Below, in pieces: positions 46,304 through 54,474 of a DNA stretch of 64,000 bases (positions are counted from its first letter, which is position 1; each line of letters starts with the position of its first letter). The notes below the pieces were generated by a model. That model did not search any database. It was not told the DNA's origin and saw only the letters and a list, made by a program, of their open reading frames with translations. This DNA is from JAYRSJ01 sp041920215 (GTDB taxonomy: Bacteria; Pseudomonadota; Gammaproteobacteria; Burkholderiales; Burkholderiaceae_C): the NCBI GenBank assembly GCA_041920215.1, contig JAYRSJ010000001.1, positions 1 to 64,000 of the forward strand, read 5' to 3'. The position numbers and the translations under genes were made by a program.

Positions 46304-47148
46304 CAGAGCCTCACCTGACCATGGATCAGCGGCGCGACATCGCCGCCGATCCAGCTGACATCACCCTCGCGCGCCACATGCACCTTGCCGGCGCGGCCCA
46401 GCGCCGCGCCCTGGCCGGCGATATAACGCGGCGGGGCAAGACCTGCCCCCTGCAGCCACAGCGCGATGCCGGCGTTCAGGCTACCGGTGACCGGGTCCTC
46501 CGGCACGCCCAGGTCCGGCACGAAGGCGCGCACCTCGAACTGCTCCGGCGCGCCCTCGGGATAGGCGCCGACGACGCCCAGCTTCAGCCCCCGCATCGCG
46601 ACGAAGTCAGGCCGCAGCGCCAGCACGCTCGCCGCGTCCTTCAGCCGCGCCGCCATCCAGCCCGGGCCGTTGTCCACCCATTGCAGATCCAGCAGCTCGT
46701 CCGGCGTGATGCGCAGCGCCCGCAGCACCTGCTCGCGCTCGGGGCCCTCGACCGGTCCGCTGCGTTTGAGCGGCGGCGCGGCAAAGGCCAGGCGGGCGCC
46801 ATCGCGGCGCAAGTTCACCAGGCCGATCGCGCATTGCTGCACCAACTGCCCCGGCTTCTTCGGGTCGCCGCCGCTAGCCAGCCAGGCATGGGCCGAGCCC
46901 AACGTCGGATGGCCGGCGAACGGCAGCTCGCCGCCGGGTGTGAAGATGCGCACCCGGTAGTCGGCGGCCGGATCGGTGGGCGGCAGCAGGAAGGTGGTCT
47001 CGGACAGATTGGTCCAGCGGGCGAACGCTGCCATGCTCGCCTCGTCCAGGCCCTCGCCGTCCACCACCACCGCCAGCGGGTTGCCTTTCAGGGACTCGGC
47101 GGTGAACACATCCACCTGCATGAAGCGGCGCAACTGTGCTGGGTTCAT
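46303..47148 (-). CDS. PhzF family isomerase/epimerase
   Basis: This 281-residue protein has the diaminopimelate-epimerase fold. It shows FMQVDVFTAESLKGNPLAVVVDG with the catalytic-type segment after it, WTNLSETTFLLPPTD (the Glu that is the acid/base in PhzF), FTPGGELPFAGHPTLGSAHAW and EDPVTGSLNAGIALWLQ. Members catalyse isomerisations of small carboxylates, often from amino-acid or phenazine pathways. The ATG at 47148 has GAGGAG seven bases upstream. It lies 18 bases after the aminotransferase gene. Confidence 0.92.
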   Translation of the reverse strand: MNPAQLRRFMQVDVFTAESLKGNPLAVVVDGEGLDEASMAAFARWTNLSETTFLLPPTDPAADYRVRIFTPGGELPFAGHPTLGSAHAWLASGGDPKKPGQLVQQCAIGLVNLRRDGARLAFAAPPLKRSGPVEGPEREQVLRALRITPDELLDLQWVDNGPGWMAARLKDAASVLALRPDFVAMRGLKLGVVGAYPEGAPEQFEVRAFVPDLGVPEDPVTGSLNAGIALWLQGAGLAPPRYIAGQGAALGRAGKVHVAREGDVSWIGGDVAPLIHGQVRL

Positions 47149-47166
47149 AGATCGCTCCTCAGCCAC

Positions 47167-48375
47167 TCAGGGCGTGGGCGCCTCGGCGCGCGCCAGCGCA
47201 TGGCGCAGCACCCGGCCCAGCTTCTCCACGCCCTCGGTGATCAGATCCGGGGTCAGGGTCACAAAGGACAGGCGCAGCGTGCGCGGGTCCGGCTGATGCG
47301 CGTAGAAGGCTGCACCCGGCACATAGGCGATGCCGGCCTCCACCGCCTGCGGCAACAGAGCCATCGCGTCAAAGCCCTCGGGCAGGCGTATCCAGAAGAA
47401 CATGCCGCCCTCGGGGCTCTGCCATTCACAGCCTGCGGGCAGGTGCTGGCGCAGGCCCGCGGCCATGGCATCGCGGTTGGCCTTGTAGCGGGCGCGGATC
47501 TGCGGCACATGCTGGTCGAGGAAGCCGTTCTTCACCACCTCGTAGACCACCCGCTGGTTGAAGCCCGGGGTGTGCAGATCGGCCGCCTGCTTGGCCTGCA
47601 GCAGCTTGGGGTAGAGCTCGTCCGGCGCGATCATGAAGCCCAGGCGGAAGCCCGGCGTCAGCACCTTGGAGAAGGAGCCCAGATAGACCGAGCCCTCGGG
47701 CCACAGCGAGCTCAGGGCCGGCGGCGGCGGCGCATCGAACCACAGATCGCCATAGGGGTTGTCCTCGACGATGGGCACGCCGGCCGTCTGGGCGGCTGCC
47801 ACCACCTGCTGGCGGCGCGCCGCGCTCATCACCCGGCCGGTGGGGTTCTGGTAATTGGGCAGCAGATAGGCGAAACGGGTGCCCGGCGCGTCGTGCGGCA
47901 GCGCCGAGATCGCCTCCGGCCGCACGCCCTGCTCGTCGCTGGCCAGGCTGGTGTAGAGAGGCTCGTAGGGGTTGAAGGCCTGCAGCGCACCCAGATAGGT
48001 AGGGGTCTCCACCGCCACCGGTGCGCCGGCATCGCAGAGCACCTTGCCGACCAGGTCCAGGCCCTGCTGCGATCCGCTGGTGATCAGCACCTGCTCGGGC
48101 CGCACCTGCATGCCCAGTTGGGCCACGCGGGCGGCCACCCATTCGCGCAGCGGCGCGAAACCCTCGCTGGCCGCGTACTGCAGCGCCTCCCTGGCGTTCT
48201 TGCTGAGCACCTCGTCGCAGGCGGCCTTCAGCGCGTCGACCGGGAAGGTGTCCGCCGAGGGCAGGCCGCCAGCCATGGACAGGATGCCCGGCTTCTCGGT
48301 GACCTTGAGGATCTCGCGGATGATCGAAGGGTTCATGCGCGCGGCACGGCGCGCCTGGGTCCAGGGGGAGCTCAT
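47167..48375 (-). CDS. PLP-dependent aminotransferase, class I/II (2-aminoadipate/aromatic type)
   Basis: This is a 402-residue fold-type I enzyme. The PLP site reads LGSFSKVLTPGFRLGFM with the Schiff-base Lys. Other marks are ILSMAGGLPSADTFP, ITSGSQQGLDLVGK, PNYQNPTGRVMS and VEDNPYGDLWF. This is the LysN/2-aminoadipate family pattern, which also includes aromatic and broad-range aminotransferases. It is not fused to a DNA-binding domain, unlike the related MocR protein at 53007. It stands between the racemase gene (41-base gap) and the PhzF gene. The substrate is probably the operon's amino acid. Confidence 0.92.
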   Translation of the reverse strand: MSSPWTQARRAARMNPSIIREILKVTEKPGILSMAGGLPSADTFPVDALKAACDEVLSKNAREALQYAASEGFAPLREWVAARVAQLGMQVRPEQVLITSGSQQGLDLVGKVLCDAGAPVAVETPTYLGALQAFNPYEPLYTSLASDEQGVRPEAISALPHDAPGTRFAYLLPNYQNPTGRVMSAARRQQVVAAAQTAGVPIVEDNPYGDLWFDAPPPPALSSLWPEGSVYLGSFSKVLTPGFRLGFMIAPDELYPKLLQAKQAADLHTPGFNQRVVYEVVKNGFLDQHVPQIRARYKANRDAMAAGLRQHLPAGCEWQSPEGGMFFWIRLPEGFDAMALLPQAVEAGIAYVPGAAFYAHQPDPRTLRLSFVTLTPDLITEGVEKLGRVLRHALARAEAPTP

Positions 48376-48416
48376 GGTGGGTTCTCGTGGTTCAGCGAAA
48401 GTGAATCGATTGTGGC

Positions 48417-49130
48417 CTAGCGCGGCGCCGGGTCTTGCAGCATCCAGTCCAGCGCCGCGCCGGCCTGCAGCCGGGTGCTGTCAAAGAGGGGCACCGGACT
48501 CCAGGGCGCGTCGGCAGCATCCAGCAGCAGGCCGATCTCGGTACAGCCCAGGATCACGCCCTGGGCGCCGGCCGCCGCCAGCGCGCGCACGGCCGCCTGG
48601 TAGCGCAGCCGCGAGCTGGGCAGGATCAGACCCCGGCACAGCTCCTCGTAAATGATGCGATGCACCTCGTCGCGCTCGTCCAGCGGCGGCATGAGCAGCG
48701 CAATGCCATGGCGCGCCATGCGCTCGCGGTAGAAGTCCTGTTCCATCGTGTAGCGCGTGGCCAGCAGGCCGGCGCACTGCACGCCGGCCGCACGCAGCGC
48801 CGTCGCGGTGGCGTCGACGATATGCAGCAGCGGCAGACCTGCCGCCGCCTCGATCGTGTCGGCCACCTTGTGCATGGTGTTGGTCGCCAGCAGCAGCGCC
48901 TCGGCGCCGCCGGCGCGCAGTGCGGCGCCGGCCCGGCCCAGCAAGGCCGCGGCGCCAGCCCAGTCGCCAGCTCGCTGCAGGGCCTCGATCTCGGCAAAGT
49001 CCACGCTGTACATCAGTAGCCGCGCGCTGTGCAGGCCGCCCAGACGCGCTGCCACGCCCTCGTTGAGCTGCTTGTAGAGCTGGGCGCTGGACTCCCAGCT
49101 CATGCCGCCCAGCACACCCAGGCATCTCAT
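48417..49130 (-). CDS. aspartate/glutamate racemase family protein
   Basis: This 237-residue cofactor-independent racemase begins LGVLGGMSWESSAQLYKQLNEG. The two catalytic cysteines of the family are expected near LLLATNTMHK and LGCTEIGLLL. The second Cys is present, but the first position reads Thr (ATNTMH), as in the YgeA-type enzymes that use Thr and Cys. A broad-specificity amino-acid racemase of that type is therefore likely. Its start overlaps the EamA stop by ATGA. Confidence 0.88.
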   Translation of the reverse strand: MRCLGVLGGMSWESSAQLYKQLNEGVAARLGGLHSARLLMYSVDFAEIEALQRAGDWAGAAALLGRAGAALRAGGAEALLLATNTMHKVADTIEAAAGLPLLHIVDATATALRAAGVQCAGLLATRYTMEQDFYRERMARHGIALLMPPLDERDEVHRIIYEELCRGLILPSSRLRYQAAVRALAAAGAQGVILGCTEIGLLLDAADAPWSPVPLFDSTRLQAGAALDWMLQDPAPR

Positions 49131-50077
49131 GGCCGCCCCTCTGGCGCTGTCGGCTGATCCACCGGCATGCGCTTGCCCAGCCACACCACCAGCACCACGG
49201 CCAGGCCGAAGACCAGGGTCAGCGGGTCGAGCCGCTCGCCCAGCAGCGGCACCGCCAGCAGCATGGACAGAAAGGGCTGCAGCACCTGCACCTGACTGAC
49301 CCGCAAGGTGCCGCCCAGGGCAAGGGCCCGGTACCAGGCGAAGAAGCCCAGCCACATCGAGAACAGCGAGACATACAGGAAGCCGCCCCAGGCCGCGGCC
49401 GCCACCGGCGCCTGCGGCCAGCTCAGTGCCGCCACCGGCACGGTGACCGGCAGGCTCAGCACCAGCACCCAGCTGATCACCTGCTCGGGACTCAGCTCGC
49501 CGGCCAGGCGGGCGCCCGACACATAGCCGCTGGAGGCCGCCAGCACCGCGCCCAGCAGCAGCAGATCGGCGCCCTGCAGGTCGCCGGCGCCGCGCCACCA
49601 GGCGAAGCCCAGCACCAGAACCAGACCGGCCAGCGCACAGGCCCAGAAGCCCAGGCTCGGACGCTGGCGCAGCCACAGCGCTGCGATGGCCGCGGTGGCC
49701 AGCGGCAGCACGCCCGAAATCACCGCGGCATGGACCGCATCCACATGGCGCACCGCCCAGCCCAGCAGCAGCGGCCAGCCGAACACCACGCCCAGCGCCG
49801 TGCCGGCCAAACGCCCCCATTGGCCGCCGCGCGGCAGCGGCGCGCGCGTCAGCGCCAGATAGGCGGCCGACAGCAGGCCCGCCAGCGCCGCCCGGCCCAG
49901 CGCGACGAACACCGGATCCAGCTGCGGCACCTCGGCCGATCCCCCGGCCAGGCGGGTCATCGGAATGCTCAGCGCAAAGATGAAGACACCCAGCAGACCC
50001 AGCCACAGGCCGCGCGCCGCCGGGCTGAGGCCGGCAGGCAGGGCTTGGGCTGACACGGGGGGCGACGGCTGCGACAT
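49127..50077 (-). CDS. EamA/DMT family transporter
   Basis: This is a 316-residue inner-membrane protein with ten helices in two EamA repeats (about 20-155 and 165-305), typical of drug/metabolite exporters. Family marks are the early FIFALSIPMTRLAGG and the second-repeat WGGFLYVSLFSMWLGFFAWYRALALGG. It is the first gene of the amino-acid operon; four GTACAG boxes stand upstream of it. Members near MocR regulators often export amino acids or their derivatives. The exact cargo is unknown. Confidence 0.92.
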   Translation of the reverse strand: MSQPSPPVSAQALPAGLSPAARGLWLGLLGVFIFALSIPMTRLAGGSAEVPQLDPVFVALGRAALAGLLSAAYLALTRAPLPRGGQWGRLAGTALGVVFGWPLLLGWAVRHVDAVHAAVISGVLPLATAAIAALWLRQRPSLGFWACALAGLVLVLGFAWWRGAGDLQGADLLLLGAVLAASSGYVSGARLAGELSPEQVISWVLVLSLPVTVPVAALSWPQAPVAAAAWGGFLYVSLFSMWLGFFAWYRALALGGTLRVSQVQVLQPFLSMLLAVPLLGERLDPLTLVFGLAVVLVVWLGKRMPVDQPTAPEGRP

Positions 50078-50102
50078 GGGCCCAGTCTAGGCGCCATCAC
50101 CA

Positions 50103-50166
50103 GTACAGTAGCGGTACAGTTCTACGGCGGAAAATCTGCGCTGTACTGCTGCCGGCGCCGGTACAG
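50103..50166. promoter_or_regulatory. GTACAG box cluster upstream of the EamA operon
   Basis: GTACAG occurs at 50103-50108, 50114-50119 and 50161-50166, and inverted (CTGTAC) at 50141-50146. The first two are 11 bases apart in direct repeat. The same pair, with the same 11-base period and a shared CG before the second box, stands before the MocR gene at 52973. A MocR binding site is the natural reading. Confidence 0.7.
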
Positions 50167-50190
50167 CGCGGCGCCCCCCCCTGTCCTGGT

Positions 50191-51501
50191 TCAGGATTGT
50201 TCGATGAATATCACCGGCAGGCTGCTGGCGGGCAGCGTGACCAGATGCGCGGGCGTGGTCAGCGCCTGCGTGCAGACCTGGCCGGGCAGCGGTCGGATCT
50301 CGCGGTAGCGCAGCTCGATCTGCTGCGCCGTCTGGCGCAGCTCGCCGATCTCCACGCTGTGGCAGCCATCGGGCCGGCTACCGAGAAAGACCGCCAGCAC
50401 CATGCGCTGACTGAAGTCGATCGCCGGCAGGGGCCGCTCGGGTGCCGCATGGCGCGCCCACAGCTGGGCCCAGGCCTGGGGATCACGCAGCACGTGGTGC
50501 TCGGCCGTAGCGATGCGCGAGAAGGCGTTGCGCTCCAGATCCTCGTAGGCCGGCACGACGATGGTGACGGTGGCGCTGACCGCCGGGTAGTCGTCGCGGC
50601 GCGCGCGCAGCTCGTAGCGGCCCGGCTGGTTCGGCGCGGTGTAGCGGCCGCTGAGCGCATCCAGACTGCCCCCTTCGGCCGACAGCAGCTCCCAGCTGAC
50701 GGGCTGGCGGATATAGGCGCGATCGGGCGGGTAGTTGATGTCCGCCATCAGCCAGACCGTTGCGCCGGGCGCCAGCACCCGCTGCTGCGGCTGCACCCGG
50801 ATCCAGGGCAGGAAGACACCGCCCCCCGGCTCGGCCGGTGCACCGCTGGCCAAGGCCGCCAGCAGCAGCCCCTGCTGCGCCTGAGTCAACCGGCTGGCCA
50901 GCTCATCCAGCAGCCGGTCCTGGGCATCGCCCGGTCGGCCCGGCGCCGCCGCCTGCAAGGGCGTGGCGAGCAGATCGGCCAGGCTGCCGAGGTCCACTGA
51001 TCCGGCCAGCACCGTGCGCACATCGGCCTGCGCGGCCTGCAGGCGCTCACGCGTCAGCCGTGCGCCAAGACTGCCGGCGAACTGCTCGAAGAAAGCCGCG
51101 GCCTCGCCGCGCGCCACCCGCACGGTGACCATTTCCGTCAGCGGGGTCAGGTTGGCGACCACCCCCTCCGCGCTGCCGCTGCCCAGGCCAGCCAGACCGT
51201 GCAGGCGCCGCCCGTCGCCGCCATCCACCTGCAGCACGCAGGGCAGTTGCCCGCCCGGCACGCTGAGGCTGTAGCGCCCCTCGCCATCGCTGCGGGTGCT
51301 GGCCGTGCCCTGCAGGCAGCGCGCTCTCACCTCGGCCTGCGCCAGCGCCGCGCCGACGGCAGCCGTGCCGCTGAGGCTCAGCGCCTGCGGCGGCGAGTCC
51401 GGCGACGCCCCGCCACCGCAGGCACCGAGCAGCAAGGCCAGCAGCAGGCCGGCCAGCCCGCCTCCCCTCACCAGCACCGCATAGGTCCGATCTTTCTTCA
51501 T
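50191..51501 (-). CDS. lipoprotein with Ig-like and PrcB_C-like domains
   Basis: This is a 436-residue exported protein of unknown function. The signal segment ends in a lipobox-like LLGACGGG. An N-terminal carboxypeptidase-regulatory-like module (LSGTAAVGAALAQAEVRA, DGEGRYSLSV) follows, then an Ala-rich helical part and an Ig-like segment (VSWELLSAEGGSLDALSG, PGRYELRAR). The C-terminus resembles PrcB_C: AWAQLWARHAAPERPLPAID, then FSQRMVLAVFLGSRPDGCHS and VEIGELRQTAQQIEL. The start at MKKDRTY has GGAG before it. It is divergent from the DUF6502 gene, with a palindrome between them. Confidence 0.8.
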   Translation of the reverse strand: MKKDRTYAVLVRGGGLAGLLLALLLGACGGGASPDSPPQALSLSGTAAVGAALAQAEVRARCLQGTASTRSDGEGRYSLSVPGGQLPCVLQVDGGDGRRLHGLAGLGSGSAEGVVANLTPLTEMVTVRVARGEAAAFFEQFAGSLGARLTRERLQAAQADVRTVLAGSVDLGSLADLLATPLQAAAPGRPGDAQDRLLDELASRLTQAQQGLLLAALASGAPAEPGGGVFLPWIRVQPQQRVLAPGATVWLMADINYPPDRAYIRQPVSWELLSAEGGSLDALSGRYTAPNQPGRYELRARRDDYPAVSATVTIVVPAYEDLERNAFSRIATAEHHVLRDPQAWAQLWARHAAPERPLPAIDFSQRMVLAVFLGSRPDGCHSVEIGELRQTAQQIELRYREIRPLPGQVCTQALTTPAHLVTLPASSLPVIFIEQS

Positions 51502-51523
51502 CTCGACTCCCCGGGATTGAAAC

Positions 51524-51540
51524 GTGGGACAATATCCCAC
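51524..51540. promoter_or_regulatory. palindrome GTGGGA-N5-TCCCAC in a divergent promoter region
   Basis: The perfect 6-bp arms GTGGGA (51524-51529) and TCCCAC (51535-51540) flank CAATA. The site lies 23 bases upstream of the lipoprotein start and 64 bases before the DUF6502 start, so one bound dimer could control both genes. Confidence 0.5.
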
Positions 51541-51603
51541 ACACATCCGAAAGCGGTCAAGCACCGCCGATCAGGCATCCCTCGAATCGCTACAGTGCGC
51601 GCC

Positions 51604-52419
51604 ATGAAAACCCATGCCAATCTTGTGCTGGACTGCGTGCTGCGGGTGATGCGGCCGCTGGCGCGCCTGCTGATACGCAATGGCGTCAGCTACCCGGCCT
51701 TCGCCCAAGCGCTGAAGACGGTGTTCCTGGAGGCTGCCAGGCAGGAGTTGCAGCAGCGCGAGATGCCGCGTACCGATAGCGCGCTCAGCTTGCTGTCCGG
51801 CGTGCACCGGCGCGATGTACGCACGCTGGGCCGCGCGGCGGACGCCCGTGCCGCCAGCCCCCGCGAACCGCTGGGCCTGGTCGCCCAGGTGGTGGCCCGC
51901 TGGCTCAGCGAGGCCGAGTACCTGGCCGCCGATGGTGCTGCCGCCCGCCTGAAACGCGGCGCCGACCCGGGCGGCTTCGACAAGCTGGTGGCCGAGGTCA
52001 GTCGCGATGTGCGGCCGCGTGCGGTGCTGGACGAGATGCTGCGTCTGGGCGTGGTCGACGAGAGCGACGCGGGCATCCGCCTCAGGGCCGAGGGCTTTGC
52101 GCCGCAGCAGGGTTTCGAGGAACTGTCCTGGCTGTTCAGCGACAACCTGCATGACCATCTGGCTGCCGCGGCCGCCAATCTTCAGGGCGAGCGCAATCTG
52201 CTGGAGCAATCGATCTTCGTCGACGAGATCACGGCCGACTCGGCGGCGCAGCTGCATGAGGTCGCCAAGAAGGCCTGGAAGCAGGCCTTCAAGACGGTGA
52301 TGCAGGAAGCGCAGACCCGCTTCGATCACGACGCCCGACACAGCCCACCGCCGCAGCGCTGCCATCGCGCCCGCTTCGGCGTCTACTTCTACTCACAGGA
52401 TCAGGAGGACCCGGCATGA
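51604..52419 (+). CDS. DUF6502 family protein
   Basis: This 271-residue cytoplasmic protein fits the DUF6502 family as I know it from Burkholderiales. It shows an N-terminal helical region with VLRVMRPLARLLIRNGVSYPAFAQALK, SALSLLSGVHRRDVR and VVARWLSEAEYL, reminiscent of a winged-helix arrangement, and a late FELSWLFSDNLHDHL-like block (GFEELSWLFSDNLHDHLAAA). No catalytic motif is evident. The ending CHRARFGVYFYSQDQ is typical. It overlaps the following small lipoprotein gene by ATGA, so the two probably act together. Confidence 0.78.
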   Translation: MKTHANLVLDCVLRVMRPLARLLIRNGVSYPAFAQALKTVFLEAARQELQQREMPRTDSALSLLSGVHRRDVRTLGRAADARAASPREPLGLVAQVVARWLSEAEYLAADGAAARLKRGADPGGFDKLVAEVSRDVRPRAVLDEMLRLGVVDESDAGIRLRAEGFAPQQGFEELSWLFSDNLHDHLAAAAANLQGERNLLEQSIFVDEITADSAAQLHEVAKKAWKQAFKTVMQEAQTRFDHDARHSPPPQRCHRARFGVYFYSQDQEDPA

Positions 52420-52952
52420 GCCCCAACCTAGGACGCCCGTTGCGCGCGCTGCTGAGCATGGCCGCCCTGCTTGTGCTGCAGGCCTGCGGCCCCGGCACTG
52501 GCGGAACCGGCACCGGACGCGATGCGGACTATCTGGCCCTGGCGGGCGCCAGCGCAGCGCCGGTCTGCGCCAGCGCCTGGGCCCAGCAGAGCCTGGCCTG
52601 TGTCAGCACCGGTGGCGCCGGCGCCGGCACCGCCGCGCTGCAGTTCAGCAGCGGCGGCCCCCAGCCGGACTATGTGCTGCGCTTCGAGGGCAATGCGATG
52701 CAGCTGCTCGGCGGCTGTCCGCGGCTGAGCTTCGACGGCGACTGGGGCCTGCTGCCCTCGGGCGTCAGTCAGTTCTTTGGCGGCTATCTGCAGCCGAGCA
52801 TGGTCAGCGAGGCCGCGGCAACGCTGACGGTGAGCGCGGCCGAGGCTGGGCAGCTGCGTGTCGAGCTGCGCGCCGCGGACGGCCGCTTGCTGCTGGGCCC
52901 GCTGCTGGTGAGCCGTGTCAGCGGGGCCGAGCTGCAGCCCAAGCCCTGCTGA
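52416..52952 (+). CDS. small lipoprotein of unknown function
   Basis: I do not recognise a family for this 178-residue protein. It has a short basic start and a hydrophobic core. A lipobox LVLQAC is followed by a Gly/Thr-rich linker (GPGTGGTGTGR) such as is common after lipidated Cys. The body is probably beta-rich, with two Cys in ASAWAQQSLACV and GGCPRLSF and one at the very C-terminus (LQPKPC). Its start overlaps the DUF6502 stop by ATGA. The MocR gene begins 54 bases later with its own promoter. Confidence 0.72.
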   Translation: MSPNLGRPLRALLSMAALLVLQACGPGTGGTGTGRDADYLALAGASAAPVCASAWAQQSLACVSTGGAGAGTAALQFSSGGPQPDYVLRFEGNAMQLLGGCPRLSFDGDWGLLPSGVSQFFGGYLQPSMVSEAAATLTVSAAEAGQLRVELRAADGRLLLGPLLVSRVSGAELQPKPC

Positions 52953-52972
52953 GCCGGCGCGCCAAAGCCTGG

Positions 52973-52989
52973 GTACAGGGCCGGTACAG
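52973..52989. promoter_or_regulatory. paired GTACAG boxes before the MocR gene
   Basis: GTACAG at 52973-52978 and 52984-52989, 11 bases apart, end 17 bases before the MocR ATG. The arrangement copies the pair at 50103-50119 before the EamA operon and suggests autoregulation. Confidence 0.7.
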
Positions 52990-53006
52990 ACCGATACACT
53001 CGGTCC

Positions 53007-54443
53007 ATGAGCCCGCATGCCTTTGCCCTGTCGCGCGACGCCAGCCAACCGCTGGCGCAGCAGCTGGCCCAGCGCTTTGCCGAGCGCATCCAGCAGCGCC
53101 TGCTGATACCCGGCACGCGCCTGCCCTCGGTGCGCGAATGCGCCCGCCACCACGGCATCAGTCCGCATACCGTGGTGGCGGCCTACGACCAGCTGCTGGC
53201 CCAGGGCCTGCTGGAGGCACGCAAGCAGCGCGGCTTCTTCGTGCGCGAGACCGGCGCGCGGGTCGAATCGCCGCGCCGGCCGGTCGGGCCGGGCAAGGCG
53301 CCGCGCAATGCGCCGGTCGATGTGACCGCGCTGATACGTGGCATGTTCCAGGCCGACGCCCGCAGCGCGCCGGGCCTGGGCACGCTGCCGGCCGACTGGC
53401 TGGACTTGCCGCTGCTGCAGAGCGCGCTGCGCAAGGTGGTCAGCAGCAGCGACGGCGATGACCAGCTGGCGCTGCAGTACGGCCAGCCGGGCGGCGATGC
53501 GCGCCTGCGCGCCGCGCTGGCCCAGCGCCTGGCGGACCTGGGCATCGTCGCCGGCCCCGAGCAGTTGCTCAGCACCGTCGGCGCCACCCATGCGCTGGAC
53601 CTGATCACCCGCACGCTGCTGCAGCCCGGCGATGCGGTGCTGGTGGACGATCCGGGCTGGGCGATCGAGTACGCCCGCCTCAACCAGGCGGGCATGAAGC
53701 TGCTGGCGGTGCCGCGCGGCGCCGAGGGTCCCGATCTGGACGCGATGCAGCAGCTGGTGGCCCAGCACCGGCCGCGCATGTATGTGACCGTCTCGGTGCT
53801 GCACAACCCCACCGGCAACACGCTCTCGCTGGCCAGCGCGCACCGCATCCTGCAGCTGGCCGAGCAGGCCGACTTCATGATCGTCGAGGACGACACCTAT
53901 GCCTTTCTGGCGCCCAACCATGCGCCGCGGCTTAGCGCGCTGGACGGCCTGCGCCGCACCCTCTATGTCTCGGGCTTCTCCAAGATCCTGACGCCCAGCT
54001 GGCGCGTCGGCTATCTGGCGGGCAGCAGCGACACGGTGGCCAAGATCACCGATGAGAAACTGCTCTCCACGCTGACCACCAGCCCGCTGCTGGAGCGCGC
54101 GGTGGCCCTGTGCCTGGAGCAGGGCCTGCTGCGCCGCCATGCCGAGCGGGTGATGACCCGGCTGGATGCGGCCCGCCAGCGCGCGGTCAAGCTGGCACTG
54201 GACGCCGGCTGCCGCTTCGTGACACCGCCGCAAGGCCTGTTCGGCTGGATCGATGTGGGCGCCGATACCGAGCGGCTGGCGCTGCGTCTGCACGATGCCG
54301 GCTGGCTGGCCGCGCCGGGCGTGCTGTTCAGCGCCAGCCGCCAGCCCGGCAGCCTGATGCGCATCAACTTCGCCACCGCCCAGGACGCCGCCTTCTGGCG
54401 CCTGCTGCAGAAGCTGCGCGCCGAGCAGTTGGCCCACGGCTGA
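53007..54443 (+). CDS. MocR family transcriptional regulator (GntR HTH - aminotransferase fold)
   Basis: This is a 478-residue regulator. The N-terminal GntR winged helix (about 10-80) has SQPLAQQLAQRFAERI, LIPGTRLPSVRECARHHGIS and LEARKQRGFFV. A linker leads to a fold-type I aminotransferase-like domain (about 115-478). The PLP-binding Lys lies in VSGFSKILTPSWRVGYL; VLHNPTGNTLSL and IVEDDTYAFL are further marks. MocR proteins use PLP or a PLP-amino-acid adduct as signal and bind spaced direct repeats. The GTACAG pairs at its own promoter and before the EamA operon fit this. It probably controls the amino-acid operon 44.8-50.1 kb. Confidence 0.94.
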   Translation: MSPHAFALSRDASQPLAQQLAQRFAERIQQRLLIPGTRLPSVRECARHHGISPHTVVAAYDQLLAQGLLEARKQRGFFVRETGARVESPRRPVGPGKAPRNAPVDVTALIRGMFQADARSAPGLGTLPADWLDLPLLQSALRKVVSSSDGDDQLALQYGQPGGDARLRAALAQRLADLGIVAGPEQLLSTVGATHALDLITRTLLQPGDAVLVDDPGWAIEYARLNQAGMKLLAVPRGAEGPDLDAMQQLVAQHRPRMYVTVSVLHNPTGNTLSLASAHRILQLAEQADFMIVEDDTYAFLAPNHAPRLSALDGLRRTLYVSGFSKILTPSWRVGYLAGSSDTVAKITDEKLLSTLTTSPLLERAVALCLEQGLLRRHAERVMTRLDAARQRAVKLALDAGCRFVTPPQGLFGWIDVGADTERLALRLHDAGWLAAPGVLFSASRQPGSLMRINFATAQDAAFWRLLQKLRAEQLAHG

Positions 54444-54474
54444 GCGCCGGCACGGTGCCCTGGGCGCCCAGCCC

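Noticed and set aside
48417..50006. Frame joining the racemase and part of the EamA region into one protein.
   Set aside because: The racemase starts at its own ATG with the family's MRCLGVLGGMSWES opening; the upstream part is an out-of-frame reading of the EamA gene.
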